In this document: one piece after another, positions 21,172 to 33,706 of the stretch | Position numbering within the stretch: position 1 is the stretch's first letter | Layout of the letters: every line of letters begins with the position of its first letter | Assembly: GCF_963855985.1 (NCBI RefSeq) | Contig: NC_087112.1 | Span: 10,728,501 to 10,792,500 of the forward strand | Origin: Ostrinia nubilalis | Lineage: Eukaryota > Arthropoda > Insecta > Lepidoptera > Crambidae | Length of the DNA stretch: 64,000 nt | Direction of reading: 5' to 3' | Position numbers and translations under genes: made by a program | The notes under the pieces: model-generated | The model's input: only the letters and a program-made list of their open reading frames with translations | Database searches by the model: none | Told to the model about the DNA's origin: nothing

Positions 21172-22289
21172 GTTAATTAAACAATACATCAAATAGAGAA
21201 CATTAGCAAACAGTGTCCGAAAGTCCAAAACAAATGAAGCCATGACACATCTATCCCAGCCCTCACACAGACAGGTTTGAAACTATTTCGTTCGGAAACT
21301 AAAACATGGCCGTCAGCTGAAAATTTAACGGTTATTCCCGCCAAAATCCGCTGATAATATGTTTGCAGTGTTGCCAGCTAAATCGTTTGTATCAATAATG
21401 GCTGTATTAATGAGGTTTGCGTTAGATTAATTACTGATAGAGACAGCTTTTTATGATGTGCCGTTAAAAGCTGGATTAGCGGGATTCAGCGACGGATTTT
21501 ATCGGGACTAGATTGCCTGTTAAACAATATACGAGTAGGTAGGTATGTGTATGTTATGCATCATGTTTAACATGTAAGTCACATACCTAGTTGTACTTAA
21601 TAGATGCAAAAAGTACATATAAGTCTGATGTGCTGGCGACACGCTAGGGTATACAATGTAAATTCTTCTTTCGTGTAAATATCTTCATTACAATGGCTTG
21701 GAGTGTAAAATTCTGATGAACCACAGTGACATTAAGTTATCTATGTAAAGACTATTTTACTTGGTCGCTGCTTTGGCTAGTGGTAGAATGTCAGAATGTC
21801 AATCAACTTAGGGATTTTTTTTCTAAACGGACTAGTGGATTTGCTTTTCGTTTAGGTATTATTCCAAGCATTTTTTTTAACCAATACATACTTAGTCATT
21901 GAGTTCTGGAAAATATGGCGGACGTAACTCGAGTACTAAAGATTACGGCAGCTTTATTAAAGTGATTAAAAGCTAAGTAATTTACTCGGCATCCAAAAAA
22001 TCCGCTTGTCAAAAAACCTCCTACCCTCCAAACAATTTGTTACATTCTGACGCCACTTAAATTCATTGGTCGCTGAAAATGGCTTAATAAAAATTCAGTT
22101 ACACCACCGCTAATTATAATTTAACACTGCGACATAAATCCTGATAAATTAATGTCATAAAATGCCGGACGAAATTGGAGGGAAAATGGCGGTCCGATGG
22201 CGGTGCTAAAATGACTTCCGAATTTTATGAGTGGTCCAGTTTGTTTTGTCACTAATGTTAAATGTTATGAAATGAATCAATATTGTAAA
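21172..22289. other. No gene seen
   Basis: AT-rich sequence without a recognised repeat or coding frame. Confidence 0.4.
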
Positions 22290-22967
22290 AACACTTATAA
22301 TACGATACCTTTAGGTTCAATTGTCGTATAAACCATTTTGGCCAAATTGAGTTATATATACCATTTTAATCAGAATTTTTTTCTCTATTGAGCTGTATAT
22401 TCGATATATTGAAATTCGCTAAAAAAATGTTTATACGCCCCAAAAAACTATAGCCTAAAAGATAAATAAATACCTTATAAACGATGTAAAAACCGAATGC
22501 TTGTGTTTGGTATTTTTGCTAAGATGTATCAACCATAATTTTTTTTAAGCCAGGACGTAAAACTCTCTCGTAATTGAAAATGGTTTTTACGCCCAAAGAC
22601 ATATGGCCAGATATTTGGATCCAACGTCGTAAGTCCACGTATTCAATATGGTAATTATCTGTTTCATATTCATATTCATTTGTTTATTGCATCACATTAT
22701 GTATGTAAGTATGGACAGTAAGTAAGTTTTTCTTAATTAAAAAGTTAATTATAAAGTTGATTGTTTCTACTTTTAAAGATAATAACTAGATAGGTAGGTA
22801 TATAAGGTTGCTTTCCAGGTCCAGTACATTCATGAATTGATCTCGACTAAATGTGATGAATTCAAGACTTTTAAACAAAGAAAACAAGCCATAGTGTGCT
22901 CATGAAAGCTATTTATACCCTTTTGATATGCTCTGTAATAATTTATTACTTTACAAGTACTATTAGG

Positions 22968-23259
22968 GATGATGACTAGGTAATGAAATCGAAATTCTAT
23001 TTAGTCCGTCAGACAGATAATTAGAAAATATTACTCATATTTTTTTTCTATAATCGAATAATTACAGTGTTATATTGAGTTGAAATGTCGCGTGACGTCA
23101 CTTTTGAGTAAAAATTCTACTCTAGCGTGACGTATCGCGCCATTTCAACTCGATGTAGCACTGTTATTATTTAATTATGAAAGAAAATAAAAAATATGAG
23201 TCTAATATTTTCTAATTATCTGTCTGACGGACAAATAATTGAAATTTTGTCATCTAGCC
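22968..23259. mobile_element. Palindromic MITE (292 bp)
   Basis: TAGTCCGTCAGACAGATAAT...AGAAAATATT at the left is an inverse of AATATTTTC...GTCTGACGGAC at the right; the outer ends (GGATGATGAC / GTCATCTAGCC) are also roughly inverse, and the centre (GTTGAAATG.. / ..CATTTCAAC) pairs too. Non-coding. Confidence 0.65.
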
Positions 23260-23829
23260 TTTACTTTTAGCTGTAATTTAAATTTGGGTTTCTTGTAAAG
23301 ATATAAATTCCTTAGAGAAATTCTCAAAAAACTGCATACTGGGGCTCTTCTCTTTATGCAAAATTTATCATAACCAAACGAATTCAATATGCGTCAGCAG
23401 AGAACCAGGAAAGCTGTCTTAATGTTTTGCTGTAATTGTATTTTTTTGTTCAAAATTTATGGTGATTAGTTTTGTTTAAAATTATTAGTTTTGCCATAAT
23501 TTTCCTGCAAAATTGTAAAAAAAAAAAAAACAATAAACTTGTTATTTTTCGTATGCAAGCAAATTTATTATTTCTATCTCAACCAAATATAGTTTTTACA
23601 CTGTTAATGATATCTTTGTGCAAATTCTCTAAACAACAAAAGCCTGGAAATAGTAAACAATACATTATTTACATGTATAGTTTTAATAATACATTTGAAT
23701 AAATCACTTTACCAGTGGGTATATTATAAACCAAAAAAATTACATCTAATGGTCTTTAAGCCATCAATTTCAGTCTCGTGTTTACTAAAAAATCAAATAC
23801 GACGTAAAGAGTTATTTTTAGGTCCAATA

Positions 23830-24998
23830 CAGGGTGACTTTTGTATCAGTATCCAAATTTTAATATAATAATCTATGAAGCGAAAGACAAAACACGTATT
23901 TTTTATTTTTGTATCGTCCAGTACAAAAATGTCAAAATAAAGCACCCAGAAACAGTCTGAAAAAACACTTACACCGTGGTCACGGCTCACTCGCTTACGC
24001 ACGCACACACGTACGCGCCTGCCCGCGCCGCATTTCATTCATTGCGATACGATTTATAAGTTGTCGATTTTCCCTTCATACTTTCACGGGCTTAGGACCG
24101 TCAAAATGCAAAAGATTTCAAAGTGGTAATTAGTTTTAATTAAACAGACTTACTAATTTATGGTAAAAAAATTAAATACCTACGACAATAATTACGCTAT
24201 CAAAAAGAAAATAAAATCACCGAGAGCGGTAACACTACTTTTCTTGTGTACCTATTCGGGGGTATTTATCGTTATTTTCATGTGCAATAATTGAGATTGC
24301 TTACCAAATCTACCTAACCTAACAACAAACTAACAAATTATGAGTAGTTATTTTTAATTTAAAATAAAATAAAAATATTTTTAATTGCCCAAAGTGCATA
24401 CCATTTTTCTCCAGACAGACTTGCACGCTTTTGTACATTGTCTTTGAGTTTATTTAAAACTACAGTGTCATTTCGCACTTCGCGTCTCGTGTAGGTACTT
24501 ACCTACTTGCTCGCGGATCTCGCTTCAGTTTGCCGCTAAAATCGTTCACCGGTTTGGCACTGTTGGGTTTAGTCCTTGGTTACGAAGTCGAGGTATTCCT
24601 CTGGGCCCGGTTCAAACTCTCTCCACTTAAAATGTAGCACCGAATCATTTCATAACACTCGCGCTGCGAATACATCGTTACGTTGACCGCATGACGGAAC
24701 GATCGGCGCGCGCAGCGATACGCGCGTCTCGTAATGGGTTGCGCGGGCGACTGATTGAAGCGCCGCGCGGCCAGGCCGGCCGGTCGAGCGTTGCCACACG
24801 TTGCCAGCTCTCCGCTCGACCAGCTCTCCCGCAAAATGTTTACGCGCTAAGCGCGGTAACCACACTACGTGATTAATTGGTTAGGAAAAAAATAGTTGAT
24901 GTTAAAATTTGACCTACCTATTTTTTATTAAAAATGTCATCTATAAACGATACCTAATGTCAGGAAAAAATTTGGATACTGATACAAAAGTCACCCTG
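23830..24998. mobile_element. TA-flanked DNA transposon, internally deleted (1169 bp)
   Basis: Left end CAGGGTGACTTTTGTATCAG and right end its inverse CTGATACAAAAGTCACCCTG, with TA on both outer sides (23828-23829, 24999-25000). Contains a CpG-rich block near 24660-24870, unlike its surroundings, and a possible transposase N-terminus on the minus strand. Tc1/mariner-like by target and end sequence. Confidence 0.75.
24580..24675 (-). pseudogene. Possible transposase N-terminal helix-turn-helix remnant
   Basis: The minus frame reads MYSQRECYEMIRCYILSGES, which resembles the start of the DUF4817-type helix-turn-helix found in arthropod mariner-like transposases. It ends soon after at a stop. 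It lies ~320 bp inside the right terminal repeat, where a minus-strand transposase would be expected to start. The match is short, so this is a suggestion. Confidence 0.3.
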
Positions 24999-25271
24999 TA
25001 TAATGGGTCGTATAAACCACCGAGTGCCTTTTTTAAGGACGTAACTCCAAGCTAACTTTAAAACTACTGAAGATACCCATTTTTTAAATATCTATACTTT
25101 TTCATCGCAAGAATTGAAAAATGTTTTCTCTTGGTCATTTTTTTAGAACTTCTCAAATAAAAATTTACGATTTTTTAATTAAAAAAAAAACGTTTTTTGG
25201 CTCTCCTGAAAAGTAGGGTTTTGGTTTATACGACAATTGAACCTGAAGGTATCGATATTATAGTGCTTTCT

Positions 25272-26435
25272 GAGCTATATTCTCAATCTGTAAAGATCAA
25301 TTTTCTGGAAATTTTCTTTTGACTATCCTAAGTTTAAAGAATATCTTTTTCATCTCATGACAAATGTTGAAAGTTCAAAATATGGTAGTAAAAATTTAAG
25401 TAACTGCCAGACCAAAGGGTCAAGGGGCAAGGAGACGCCATTTTGCATTACAAGTCGTTGCCCTGATGATGTTAGCGCAGTTTAGACCAAGTTTAGCTTT
25501 AAGTAAGTAATTGTGGTTACTTAGAATTTGACCCTTGCCCTAAGGTCTAGGGTAGGGCATATAAATAACTCGAGGGTCGTAGATTAAGATATTACAAGCT
25601 TCAATTTACCAAAATGGTTTTGATAACAAATCTCAGGATTCCATGATATGTTAGACGATTTAAAGCCCCTAATAATTATAAATTCTGATCCACTTAGTGC
25701 CTGTGTAAGCTGCTAATTCTCATGATTACCAACAGGTTTGATTTAGGAAAATTATTTTTAGCACTTACGTGTCTAGTACTACGGAGAGTCATCATGAAAG
25801 ATTAAAGACCTAAATTATGAACCAACACTAAGAAACCCCGCAGACTTTGTCGGGCTGACAATGTATGGAAGTATGAACAGAACATGTATGGAAGTGCGTA
25901 CATTACATCGATTTTGTATCGGTCGATTCCTTATCCAAATTAGAATCCGACCAAATTATCGGCTGACTAAAAGACTGTAGTCTCCAGGGTGTCATGAAAG
26001 TTTTAATATTGAAAATGAATAACAGATTTCAAAGTAAGCTTGAGTTTGAATGTCGCTTCATAACACAAGCCTTAGTCCTTATCAGTTTGTTCATTAATAT
26101 ATCTTCCTGAGTCAACATCGCCTTTGTGTTATTTATCTTCAAAAGGAAATCGACTTACGTACTTTAAAAATAAAATACTTATTCCCATCTCACATTGTTA
26201 TTATTTACTCTGAACAGATCGTATTCTTCCTTGTTATTTTGTTATTTTCTGCCAATAAAAAGAAAACAAGAGCCGACATTGATAATTCAAAGAACGAAAA
26301 GTAACAGTATTATTACTTTACTTGATTTACTTAACGTTAGAATTCTAATAATAATTTTCTTTCAAGGAATTCTACTTTTGTAATGAAATGTGAAAATGAA
26401 GAATTTATTTATTAAATTAAGACCAAGATTTGGCA
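25272..26435. other. Mostly unassigned sequence with one worn MITE
   Basis: 25853-25985 resembles the MITE at 35734-35908 (GTCGGGCTGACAATGTATGG, TTACATCGATTTTG, ATTATCGGCTGACTAAAA) but its ends are worn. The rest shows no gene. Confidence 0.4.
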
Positions 26436-26607
26436 CCGGAAAACGCAGTGTGGGACGTCCACCACCCCAAGGAGAACCGACGACACCATAAAGGTAGCAG
26501 GAAGGCGCTGGACGAAAGCCGCTACCAACTGGGCAACATGGAAAGCATTGAGAGGGTCTATGTTCAGCAGTGGACGTCATATGACTGAGATGATGATGAT
26601 GATGATC
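26436..26607 (+). repeat. RTE-type LINE 3' end with GATGAT tail
   Basis: 'CCGACGACACCATAAAGGTA', 'GGAAGGCGCTGGACGAAAGC', then 'GCAGTGGACGTCATATGACT' followed by GATGATGATGATGAT. The same subfamily as 30500-30760 (minus) and 36460-36625. Confidence 0.7.
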
Positions 26608-27111
26608 CACATTTTTTTACGGACAGTTGCCTGTCCTAAGCCTAAGAACTTAATCATTTTATTTATTTATTTACTAACGATGACATAAAAACTTGAACTA
26701 CAAGTCATGTGCCAAGTTGCCAAAAACTTCAGAATTTTAATTAGCTTTAATCAAGGAATATTATTTCAAATAGCTTTAAAAAATAATTTCTTTCTCACAC
26801 ATTTTAGTAAAATACCCCGAATTCCGACAACACACCCTCATTATTTCTCTTATGAAATGTTGAACGCTAAAAAAGGTATGAAGCTTAACGGAAAATGGTG
26901 CTATTTAACTAAATTAGGTATTTAATCTGCAACGTAATAATATGCAAATGCCGGGCCGTAATGAGTACTCGAAAAGAAGGCAATTGCGAGCCGCCCGCCG
27001 AGGGAAGGTTCCGTACAGGGTTAAGTGATTTTTAAGGTACAAAGGGAGTGGAAAATGGGAATGAAACGTTTTGTCAGTTTCGTTAAGCGGTCTGTGTGTT
27101 AATTTGGCTAT

Positions 27112-27310
27112 AGTCTGGTCTGTGAGCACGTAGAATTTTGTCCAATGACCCCAAGCTACCCATCCTTATCACTCGCGCGTAATTATGTTGCTGTCGCCCT
27201 CACCGCGCCCGTCGCACAGTCGCGACAGCTGCAATATAATTACGCGCGAGCGATAAGGATGGGTAGCTTTGGGTCATTGGACAAATTTCTACGTGCTCAC
27301 AGACCGGGCT
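27112..27310. mobile_element. Near-perfect palindromic MITE (199 bp)
   Basis: GGTCTGTGAGCACGTAGAA...TGTCCAATGACCC...GCTACCCATCCTTATC at the left is mirrored at the right (..GATAAGGATGGGTAGC..GGGTCATTGGACA..TACGTGCTCACAGACC). Arms are ~75 bp, with a GC-rich centre. Target duplication unclear. Confidence 0.7.
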
Positions 27311-30199
27311 TTAGTACAACCTTTACGAACCTCGTGGTATGTCTGCTCCTCTCGCCACCAAAGAGACCAAAAGATTAACACTGCCTTGCTCTTGGATTAA
27401 TCCGCTAGCTCCGACAGTAAGTGTGAACCGAAAAAAAAACAGGATTTTTTAGTTGAAATCTATTGGCCTTATTACTTTTTTTATGTTTCTGCTCCATGGC
27501 AATCTGTTTTTCAACAATAAGACACTTCTTTGGTTGATTCCTCAGTTTATGTTTTCTTCGAGAGCCCTACTTGTGTGAAAATTCACTTTACACGAGTCTC
27601 TTGATGTCAAGTGGCCTTATTACTAATTATTTTTTTGTAATAAGCCCATATAAGTTTAAAAAAAATGGAAAATCGCTTTGCATTCGAAGCTAACAGAACT
27701 CCACAAACAAAAAATAGTTTTTCCCAAGTACTACTAGTAGTACACCACTTTTAATGTGCCTTTGACAGTGGACCCTAAAACCCAAAGCCAGCCTAGATTA
27801 AAAACTAGGACGATCGGAACACAAGAGCACAAACTGGTGAAGTCTAGCTCTTTTTGTCTAGAACTTGGAAGTAGACCAAACAGCTTTAAGGTTATGGCCG
27901 TGGAGGTTAATTTGAACGATTCAAGCGTGAGTTATCCCCCTTGCGGAGGGTTCCGTAGATTCAGTAATTTCTATGTCATGATGATTTAATTAATCAGTCA
28001 ATACAAAATACTAGTTCTTTTTGGAATGACTTTTGCTATATTATTTTCCAATGTTCCTCAAAAATTCTCATATTAACTGCATTTATAATTGTATACTATT
28101 TTTTGTTCGATACCTCACACAATGCATTTGAAAAATATTTTACGTTTTGTGAACTTGAATAAACACCTGAATCGAAAGTCTTTAACTTAGTTAAAGAAGA
28201 AAAAATCAACGAAAAATAATGATCCATCAAATAAATAAAGTTTTAATTATACTTTAAAAACAATATAAAAGTCATTGACCCCAAAATGCACTTAAATAAG
28301 AATTTGTGGTCCTAATTAAGAAACAGAGACACAGGTGTAAACATGGCCGCAACTAATCTCAGGGCGATGACACTTGTCCTTCAATCCATTACCTTCTTTA
28401 TCTCAAGACCTTACAGTACAAAATCAAGTAGCTGATCAAACCCTCAGGTGTGTCAAAAGAATGTGAACTGTATGTTGCAAAGGTAAAGTGTAGAATGGAG
28501 TGGCAGATCAAGTGGGGGGTACATGAGACGGTGGTCTGTAAATGGGGCGCGCAAAGTAGGCTATCAAGTGACAAGAATGCCATTGCAGTTACCGCGTTTG
28601 CAATTCAAGTTGGTGTATTAAGTCATTTTGAATAACTGCTTGATTGGTCAGGTTTCTTTCGCTGGTGTTAAAAGAACTTTCTGTAAAAGATCAATACTTA
28701 AATAAAATCGATTCCAATTAAAATATCGAATTGATAATCGGATGAAACTCTCGATCAATGTTTTATTCGGTAAGAGATGCAATTTATGCATGCATTTAAT
28801 CCTACCGTATGCATATGCACGAGTTTAAAACTCAGTTACGTGCGGGAGCCTCGCAAAACTTTTTATCTAGACTACTTAAATTCTGTCCCTATGGCTAGTG
28901 AAGTGGTTCGATTCTGTTAGGTATCGACTGCTATCGATGGATACACAAGTTATACAATTTTGGCAGTGTAAAACTTCACAGTGTGTCAATTGCCAGCAAG
29001 TGGGTTCTCTTATTTTTAACAAACGACAAAAGTCTTACACTCCATATAAAAACACTAGTTATGGTTATAGTTACGGTTAAAGTATGGTGGTGCAACTCAC
29101 ACTAAGTACATCAATATCTATAATTTAGATAGTAGTATATCAATAATTATTATATTAGAGAAGTATATCAATAATTTAGATGACCAAAAATTTAAATGAT
29201 AAAAAAATTGAATAGGGTAAAATGTAGAGTTGCTCCATGAAGCAATCAAAACTAACAATGGAAACCCATAGGTTATTTAATAGAAAATATTGCAATGGAC
29301 ATCACAAAACACAAAAAAGATAAATAAAAAAAAAAACAAAGATAGAGAGAGGTATCACATAAAACATACAATGGAAGAGAAAGTAAACTGAGCAGTGCCA
29401 CCCTGTCGCACAGCGATGCCAATTGCAATGGGACCCCACTCAGCATATGCCACGGTAAGGAAGGCCACGACACTGGTTTTCAGTGTGCCTAATATAATAA
29501 ATTTGTTTCTCTATCGATATCGACATCTAACCTGGGAAATCGGCAGCACTAACCCAGTTCCCACTATCTCGCCTAGTTACTAACTTCCCGTTTTGTTTTT
29601 ACTCTAAAATAACACGTAGCTGTGTATTGTTTGCCGAAACCAATTATATCAGTTTATTTCGTTGTTACAAACTTAAATTATAAATACTCGTGTGAAATAC
29701 GTTTCAAACTAATTTCGTTATCTACACCAAACTTTTCTACTTCGAACTCTTCAGTTTTCTTTTTATATTGAACACATTTTGGGAATCAGAACTTTTTAAT
29801 AGAGACAGGGTTTTGTATGATACTCTTATTAGCATTTTTACCTACTACGATACGAGTACATTATTATAAAATTGGTATAATGCTTGTTTCACAATTTTGA
29901 TAGTGATATAGTGTCAGTTGTCTGTTGACAGAGTAAATAAATAGAATTAACCTTTATTTTTTATTATTACAGGTAACAAATCTACACATTGTGAGACCTC
30001 ATAGTAATGTTTGTTATTACGGGCGTAAGTCCAATCACTGTCTTAAATACAAACGATATATACTGGGGGGCTTACTCCGAAAAACGTCCGAAGTTTCGAA
30101 TGTTGCCATCCCTCTCAGACAGAGCTTTGCCATCATGAGCGTCTGTGACGATAGAAACTTGACACCGTAAAGTAGCATCTCTAACGGTTTTCTACTACA
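27311..30199. other. Mostly unassigned sequence
   Basis: No gene recognised. 29040-29096 looks like the right end of the GGTGCAAC MITE family (GGTTAAAGTATGGTGGTGCA, followed by TAA). Open frames of 60-77 codons here carry no motif. Confidence 0.4.
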
Positions 30200-30499
30200 C
30201 TTTGGAGAATGTCCGAAGGAATACAACCTAATTCCACCAGCCCCCTTCCATCACCGGGGAACCAGACGCAGGTTAGCGTACCATCCCTACATTGTCGACA
30301 TTCCACCAGCTCGCACGAAGCGTTTCGATAACTCTTATAATGCGAACAGCTAGGGACTGGAATTCGCTGCCTGCTGCTGTCTTTCACTAACGATATAATC
30401 CGAGCCTTTTCAAGGCGAGAGTGAATAGGCTTACAGGGCAGAATGTACCATCCTACTGCATCTCACTTAATACCAGGTGCGATTGCGGTCAAATGCCTT
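30200..30499 (+). repeat. Decayed LINE ORF2 C-terminal remnant
   Basis: Frame-slipped plus-strand reading gives AYHPYIVDIPPARTKRFDNS, then TARDWNSLPAAVF and SLFKARVNR, the C-terminal end of a jockey/CR1-group ORF2, as at 1440-1640 but longer. It is cut at about 30500 by an RTE tail in the opposite orientation. Confidence 0.55.
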
Positions 30500-30760
30500 G
30501 TTCATCATCATTATCACAGGACGTCCACTGCTGAACATGGCCTCCCCCAATTTCTTCCACATCGCACGGTTGGTAGCGGCCTGCATCCAGCGCCTTCCTG
30601 CTACCTTTATCAGGTCGGTCCACCTTGTGGGTGGATGTGCGTTTTCCGGTACGTGGCCTCCACTAGAAAACCTTGCTGTCCCATCGGCCGTCAGTTCTGC
30701 GTACTATGTGCCCTGCCCATTGCCACTTCAGCTTGCTAATCCGTCTGGCTAATGCCTTGT
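30500..30760 (-). repeat. RTE-type LINE 3' end, longer copy
   Basis: The minus-strand reading, with frame slips, gives KLKWQWAGH, TDGRW, KVLEWRPRTGKR, then VDRPDKG..ALDAG and ends in a TGATAATGATGATGA tail. This is the C-terminal part of an RTE-clade reverse transcriptase and its microsatellite tail. Confidence 0.7.
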
Positions 30761-31038
30761 TATGCATAAAAAGATAGACTTGAAACTACTGGGTAGCCCA
30801 GTTTAAGCAAGAATCCATTCGATACCAATGTCATTGGACTCCACCTTGAAAGCGATTGGATTAAGACGTTTGGAAATCGGAGATCCGAGACAGTTGCTAA
30901 GGACGACCCACAAAGCTGGAATGCCGGTATTATTCAGATATTCAAAATGGATCCTGTTGCGGAAGAGAAATTGGATAGAAACTTAATAACGTCCAGTCTA
31001 TCAAATACATTAGCAGCCAGCACTAGGTGGTTGAGTTG

Positions 31039-31158
31039 TAGGTGCTCTAAGTGGAAATCTTCGTAAAAAAATACTTAGAGCACCTGCCCAAAATATCGAT
31101 AGGTGCTCTAAGTGGAATAGGCCAGGTGCTATTTGGGCGGGTGCTCAAAGTGGAATTC
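31039..31158. repeat. Short interspersed motif GGTGCTCTAAGTGGAA, four occurrences
   Basis: TAGGTGCTCTAAGTGGAA at 31039, an inverse CTTAGAGCACCT at 31074, direct copies at 31100 and (as GGTGCTCAAAGTGGAATT) 31140. Probably part of a worn MITE that continues to ~31300, where a GCTGGTGCAACCGAGCC end resembles the GGTGCAAC MITE family. Confidence 0.4.
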
Positions 31159-31299
31159 GTCGAGGATTTGGCCTACACTCTCCACTGGCGCCATCTTGCT
31201 GTAACTTTAATAATCTTCAAAAATCTATTAAATTCCATACAAAAAACACCCAGTTACTGCTATGGTAACGGTTGAAGTAGGCTGGTGCAACCGAGCCCG

Positions 31300-33706
31300 A
31301 AAACTAAGGACGAGAACTATTGCCGACAAACCGTAATGCAGTTTGGCAAGTGTATCTATATATTTGATGTGTATCCTTTTGTGAACAATAAATAAAAAAT
31401 AAATAAAAAAAACACTAGCCAGACCCGTCTGAGGTGAGGCCTGACAGACCCCGGCAAATCAAGATAACATTGCGGGGTCTTATGTCGTTGGAATAGGTGC
31501 GATTTTGCTATGAAAATGAATAGCCTAATGTGCTGTTTTCTGTACATAGTTACATACCGAAACGGGCGGGATTTACATAAAGCCATCGGGAACGCTCCAA
31601 AATAAAATAGCTAACTTAACATAATCCCTGGGGAGGATTAAGGAACCGTACAAGATTACACGAATACTTTGAATGGTTATCTACTGAGTTATACTAGAGA
31701 CCTTACAATCTATAGCTGTGTACCAGCATCTGAAGCCGCTAAACATTTGGCAGATATATTATTCCAAATTGATTGATTCCCTTGTCCAGCTGGCATGACA
31801 TCCATTAAATAGTAGTTTAAGATTCGATGGGGCTTTCGTGTCCTAATAGACAAAAGTTCCCAAATAAATAAAGATTTAAAAAATCTAAAGCTGTCTCGAA
31901 TATACCAGTTTGAACACAAATGTAAAGACGTTGAATTTTTCCCATTACATTATTATATTTTTGATGTGCACTTCGCAAAATCAGCAGTTCGCAAATGCTC
32001 ACTTTCTATACTTTAAAGGCTGAAGAGTTTGTTTGTATGATATTAGTATGGAAAAGTGTGCATTTTGTGAAGTGCACATTCTGCGTCACCCTCAGACTCG
32101 GACTCAAACTCGGGTTCATGTCCATAAGTAAGTGTACAATTTATGTATTGTATTGACACTATGTGATCCCGTATTTCCCGCAACTCTTATAAAAAATATT
32201 ATTTTAATTGAAGTCCATAATATTATTTATGTTCCAAAGAGAATATTTTCACATTATTATCTTCGTATTTATTCGCAGAGTAACGGAGGAACTCATTAAA
32301 AATAATTATATGTACTTGGAAAACTATTCTAGCTTTTCTTGTGATCATAAGTGTGAGAAACATGCTTCATAATTAGAAATTATGAGAGATAATTGTATTT
32401 CGTAACTGTTCACAAACTGCATACCCAGAAGGTAGTTAGGTGCATGTTTTTTTTTTTATATGACAGGAGGCAAACGAAACAAAGCATGTAGTAAATTGGT
32501 CTCATAATTAAGTAAATATTGTTGTATTTCCAATGTATTGATTAAGATGATAAATGACCTTATAGCATTAGTACTTTGTATAATCCTAAATACTTTTTGT
32601 TATTTTAAAATTCCCATGATATTCATATCGTATTACCTAATCGTAAATTAGAAATAAATTCAATTAAAATAATTCGGTAACTTACAATACTTTCAAATTC
32701 AAAGTTTTCATTATTTAGATCTTAGTTAAATGCCCATAGTAAAAAACGAAAAGCAATATTTTGTGAGTGGTTCAAATAATTCATGAGTATTGTTCGATAA
32801 ATGGGTCTTCTTTATTTAAAAGGTAAGAGCTTTGAAAAGAAAAAACGTAGTCGTTTTAATGTACTTATTAAGTGAGTACTAAGTACTTAGACTTACTAGT
32901 ATTCTACAGACAAACTGTCAGCAAGTTCTGGAGAAAGACATTAAAACCGAGCGATTACAAATAATCTTTCGAGTGACGTTTGATAACAAGGGCCGAAAGT
33001 TAATCTGGATTAAGCAACATTCCCAATGGAATCGTTTTTGCAAATTCGGATCGTTAAAATTTCGCTACATCGGCACAAAATCGGCTTTACTCGCCGACTG
33101 ATTTTCGTTTACTTTTTAGAGGTTGTTAAGCAAATGACTCGTAAAATAAGAGGCGCAATAATAAACGTTACAAAGTAAGCATTTCGCAATGTCACTAGTG
33201 GCTGTGGCAGTGCCATCAAATTGAGAGCGTGCAATTTGAACAATTATCCAGTCAGTTGGTCGCGAAAATTGTTTCGGAGGCTGCCGAGCGAACTTCGGAA
33301 TTTATGGCCGCTTCGCCTCCAAAGCATTTTTTATGTTATGGCACATATCCTGCGAAATGACAAGCCAATTTTTGTTTACTCCCCTAAAAAGGGTATTCAG
33401 GATTCATCTCTTTTCAATTTTCTAGCAGATTTCTTTGTTACACACACATTTTATGATAAAATTCGAGTTTAAAAATTAAGCTCGTTTAGGAAATAAGCTA
33501 AGTAAAACGTTAGTGCAAAATAAATAAAACAACTCGAAAGCAAATTGTGCAAAAGCAAGAACAAAATTGAAAGAAACCGACTACAATAACAAAATTCGCT
33601 CAAGGAAATGTTTTACTGTGCAATAAACCAACCGCGGCTTTGCATAAACTTACTTACTTCCAAGATTTTATAACGTGGAGTAATAACTGAATTCTCCTGG
33701 AGGGAG
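31300..33706. other. No gene seen
   Basis: AT-rich. A small inverted pair (GATGTGCACTTCGCAAAAT near 31969, ATTTTGTGAAGTGCACAT near 32063) may mark a ~110-bp MITE. Nothing coding supported. Confidence 0.4.

Larger units (their letters stand above)
22290..25271. mobile_element. Large inverted-repeat-bounded element with two nested elements
   Basis: About 45 bp at 22290-22336 (centred on TTAGGTTCAATTGTCGTATA) recurs inverted at 25222-25270 (GGTTTATACGACAATTGAAC). Inside, outer-element DNA has odd repeated 'TTTACGCCC' and 'CGTATAAACC' motifs. Two other elements (22968-23259 and 23830-24998) lie inside it. Target duplication and superfamily are not clear; no transposase found in the outer part. 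Confidence 0.5.

Noticed and set aside
24691..24876. Arg/Ala-rich plus-strand frame in the CpG-rich block
   Set aside because: Open frames on both strands here follow from GC-rich composition; no motif seen.
25418..25552. Possible MITE from GACC..GGGTCAAGGGGCAAG and ..TTGACCCTTGCCCTAAGGTC
   Set aside because: Inverse match is short and gapped, with no clear ends or target duplication.
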